Part shown: piece after piece, positions 62,746-64,000 of the stretch
Layout: every line of letters starts with the position of its first letter
Position numbering within the stretch: the stretch's first letter is position 1
Source of the DNA: Carnobacterium alterfunditum DSM 5972
GTDB taxonomy: Bacteria > Bacillota > Bacilli > Lactobacillales > Carnobacteriaceae
Direction: 5' to 3'
Length of the DNA: 64,000 bases
NCBI RefSeq assembly: GCF_000744115.1
Contig: NZ_JQLG01000004.1
Span: forward strand, 62,001-126,000
Program-made: the position numbers and the translations under genes
The notes under the pieces: model-generated
Told to the model about the DNA's origin: nothing
Databases searched by the model: none
What the model saw: the letters and a program-made list of their open reading frames with translations, nothing else

Positions 62746-63336
62746 TTACAAATTAAAGAAATGATACAGTCCTAATAGATAGCCCCAATATTTCCAAAAT
62801 TCTAGATTAGCCACGTACTCCATATCTTCTCCAGCTTCATCCCACGGAATAAATTCACCGTCCACTAACTGATACGCAGCTACATAGGTCAAATCATAGC
62901 CATACTCACGATTTGTCCGTTCATAAATCAGTTTTGTCCGCAGCATATGATAATCAGAAGACACAATGATAGCTGAATCAAATCCATTTTCTTCCATCAT
63001 TCCCAATGTGTTCACTGCATTTTCGTAGGTGCTTGTTGCTTCCGTTTCAGGAATGATCTGCTCTTCTGCGACGTCAAATTCTAAATAAATTTGTTCATTA
63101 GCCTTATCTATTGGCGATACAATTATTTTTTCTGATTCACTATATCCTTCGTGTAACAACTCCGAAGCTCGATAGGCTCTCACATATTCCTGCCCTTCTG
63201 GAACAATGATCACATCAGACCGAATAGGTTCCTCATCAACAATGAGATTATTGATAATAAGCGAATAACTAACGCCAATAACCAAGCACACAAACAGAAT
63301 AACGCCTATAAAAATAAACACCCTTCTTTTTATCAT
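62746..63336 (-). CDS. DUF218 (YdcF/SanA/ElyC-like) membrane-anchored protein
   Basis: The 196-residue protein has an N-terminal membrane helix (VFIFIGVILFVCLVIGVSYSLII) and the DUF218 fold. The motifs are DVIIVPEGQEYVRAYRASELLHEGY near residue 41, ETEATSTYENAVNTLGMME near 98, and AIIVSSDYHMLRTKLIYER near 122 (the S-x-x-H-x-x-R signature). Family members affect envelope permeability; the reaction is unknown. The stop lies five bases from remnant N, so the last residues could have been altered. Confidence 0.85.
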   Translation of the reverse strand: MIKRRVFIFIGVILFVCLVIGVSYSLIINNLIVDEEPIRSDVIIVPEGQEYVRAYRASELLHEGYSESEKIIVSPIDKANEQIYLEFDVAEEQIIPETEATSTYENAVNTLGMMEENGFDSAIIVSSDYHMLRTKLIYERTNREYGYDLTYVAAYQLVDGEFIPWDEAGEDMEYVANLEFWKYWGYLLGLYHFFNL

Positions 63337-63698
63337 TCAGTTCTCCTCGCAGATAGATTAGTCTAAATTGAACCTCATATTAAGCCAACAGATCAAATCT
63401 AGCAACTGATTTGATCTTTCTAACACACTAATTTTATCTTCGCAGCATTCCTTGTGAGTTCCCAAATTTTTTTCATCTGAGTTTCTTTTATGAACATAAC
63501 TACACCTCTTCCGTTTGTTCTCAACCAAAGTATATACTTGTTGTCGATTTTCTATTACTGTACGCTGAACTGTCTGTCATTAACAAATGATAATGTCCCC
63601 TGATCATGTTATATGAAACCAAAGAGTAATTTATTATCCTGGTGTCATTATTAAAACGTTTGTTCTCTAATTCAGTTTAGTACTCACAAATATGTAAA
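63337..63698. other. Intergenic region without a confident gene
   Basis: The minus strand has a 25-codon frame starting at about 63500 (MFIKETQMKKIWELTRNAAK then IKLVC) with AGAGGTG upstream. It is too short to call. Nothing else was recognised before the terminator at 63699. Confidence 0.3.
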
Positions 63699-63740
63699 AT
63701 ATCCCTTGCTATAAAAATAAGAATTTATAGCGAGGGATAT
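63699..63740 (-). terminator. Terminator of the TM2-like gene
   Basis: ATATCCCTTGCTATAAA pairs with TTTATAGCGAGGGATAT (17 bp, one mismatch) and TTTTAC follows on the minus strand. Confidence 0.85.
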
Positions 63741-63792
63741 TTATAGGCCGTTTTATTTTATTCTTACTTTAGTTAGTATGCTGAACAAAATT

Positions 63793-63999
63793 TCAGGCTT
63801 TATAAGCTATAATTTTTCTAGCATATTCTTCTGTTAAATCGTCATTTGCTGCTTTTACTATACTTGGCAATAAGAATGCATCCACAAGAACCCAGATTGC
63901 TACTACTACTAAAAATATCCAACCTATAAAGATTGCAAGTGTTACCCATCCTATAATCGTTAATATCAGTAACATAACCCCACTAAATTTACGTCCCAA
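63793..63999 (-). CDS. Small membrane protein (TM2-like), probably 5'-truncated by the window end
   Basis: A hydrophobic protein of at least 68 residues. Two close membrane helices (LLILTIIGWVTLAIFIGW and FLVVVAIWVLVDAFLLP) with a short turn and a final Asp-Ala-F-x-x-P element are typical of TM2-like proteins. The C-terminus is charged and cytoplasmic (KAANDDLTEEYARKIIAYKA). The frame begins with a TTG right at the window end, so the real start is probably outside. Confidence 0.6.
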   Translation of the reverse strand: MGRKFSGVMLLILTIIGWVTLAIFIGWIFLVVVAIWVLVDAFLLPSIVKAANDDLTEEYARKIIAYKA

Positions 64000-64000
64000 A

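Noticed and set aside
63425-63500. 25-codon minus-strand frame with AGAGGTG upstream
   Set aside because: Too short and of no recognisable type; noted only in the intergenic entry.

Overview
The window looks like chromosomal DNA of a low-GC lactic acid bacterium (Lactobacillales), most likely Carnobacterium or a close relative. The evidence is AT-rich codon use and strong AGGAGG-type ribosome sites. It also includes a GlpK/GlpO/GlpF set with an H2O2-type glycerophosphate oxidase, mannose-family PTS genes, Mga- and Rgg-type regulators, CcpA-type cre sites and a ComK-like gene. The genus is an inference; no rRNA or tRNA gene was seen.

Layout: 0.2-6.0 kb is a cell-wall recycling operon on the minus strand (mupG-murQ-murP-RpiR regulator) followed by two small genes. 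6.3-8.3 kb holds a histidine phosphatase and a VanZ-like protein. 8.8-19.4 kb is a seven-gene minus-strand operon that closely resembles the Listeria sophorooligosaccharide (beta-1,2-glucan) locus: binding protein, two permeases, GH3 glucosidase, GH94 phosphorylase, LacI regulator and esterase. 19.6-21.1 kb is an Mga-like regulator. 21.5-27.2 kb is the ribose operon rbsRKDACB. 27.7-30.4 kb is a duplicated VOC/DHFR-like region. 30.8-32.3 kb is a convergent pair, a ComK-like regulator and a ComX/SigH-like sigma factor. 32.6-35.7 kb carries a surface protein, a small protein and an Rgg-like regulator. 35.85-37.53 kb is a complete ISLre2-type insertion sequence with a 10-bp target duplication. 37.6-39.9 kb encodes a malate/lactate-type dehydrogenase and a malic enzyme. 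40.3-50.2 kb is a mannose-family PTS sugar-acid locus with three dehydrogenases, a KDPG-type aldolase, an RpiR regulator and a phosphatase. 50.9-54.9 kb has a NERD protein, an SGNH hydrolase, a 35-codon mini-gene and a PHP-type phosphatase. 55.3-62.6 kb is glycerol metabolism (glpF, glpO, glpK) next to an Mga-like regulator coupled to a flavoprotein that lacks the usual redox cysteine. The last kilobase holds a YdcF/SanA-like protein and a partial small membrane protein.

The most striking non-genic content is an interspersed, palindromic repeat about 200-260 bp long, present at least 14 times (whole or broken). It always lies between genes and always next to at least one gene 3' end. Its outer arms are conserved, while the interior has two unrelated sequence classes. 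Several interior stems differ in sequence between copies yet keep pairing through compensatory changes, which suggests a conserved folded RNA or DNA structure. A second family, a 52-bp tandem repeat, is present at 29.2 kb and 52.0 kb in opposite orientations. A third, short tandem repeat lies at 55.0 kb.

Gene cooperation: MurP imports the peptidoglycan disaccharide, MupG splits it and MurQ converts MurNAc-6P. The beta-glucan operon binds, imports and phosphorolyses or hydrolyses oligoglucosides. RbsACB/D/K import and phosphorylate ribose. The PTS locus probably feeds an imported keto or sugar acid through a 2-hydroxyacid dehydrogenase and a 6-phosphogluconate dehydrogenase. GlpF/K/O take up and oxidise glycerol. 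Perfect cre matches at rbs, glp and the malate locus point to CcpA control of carbon use.
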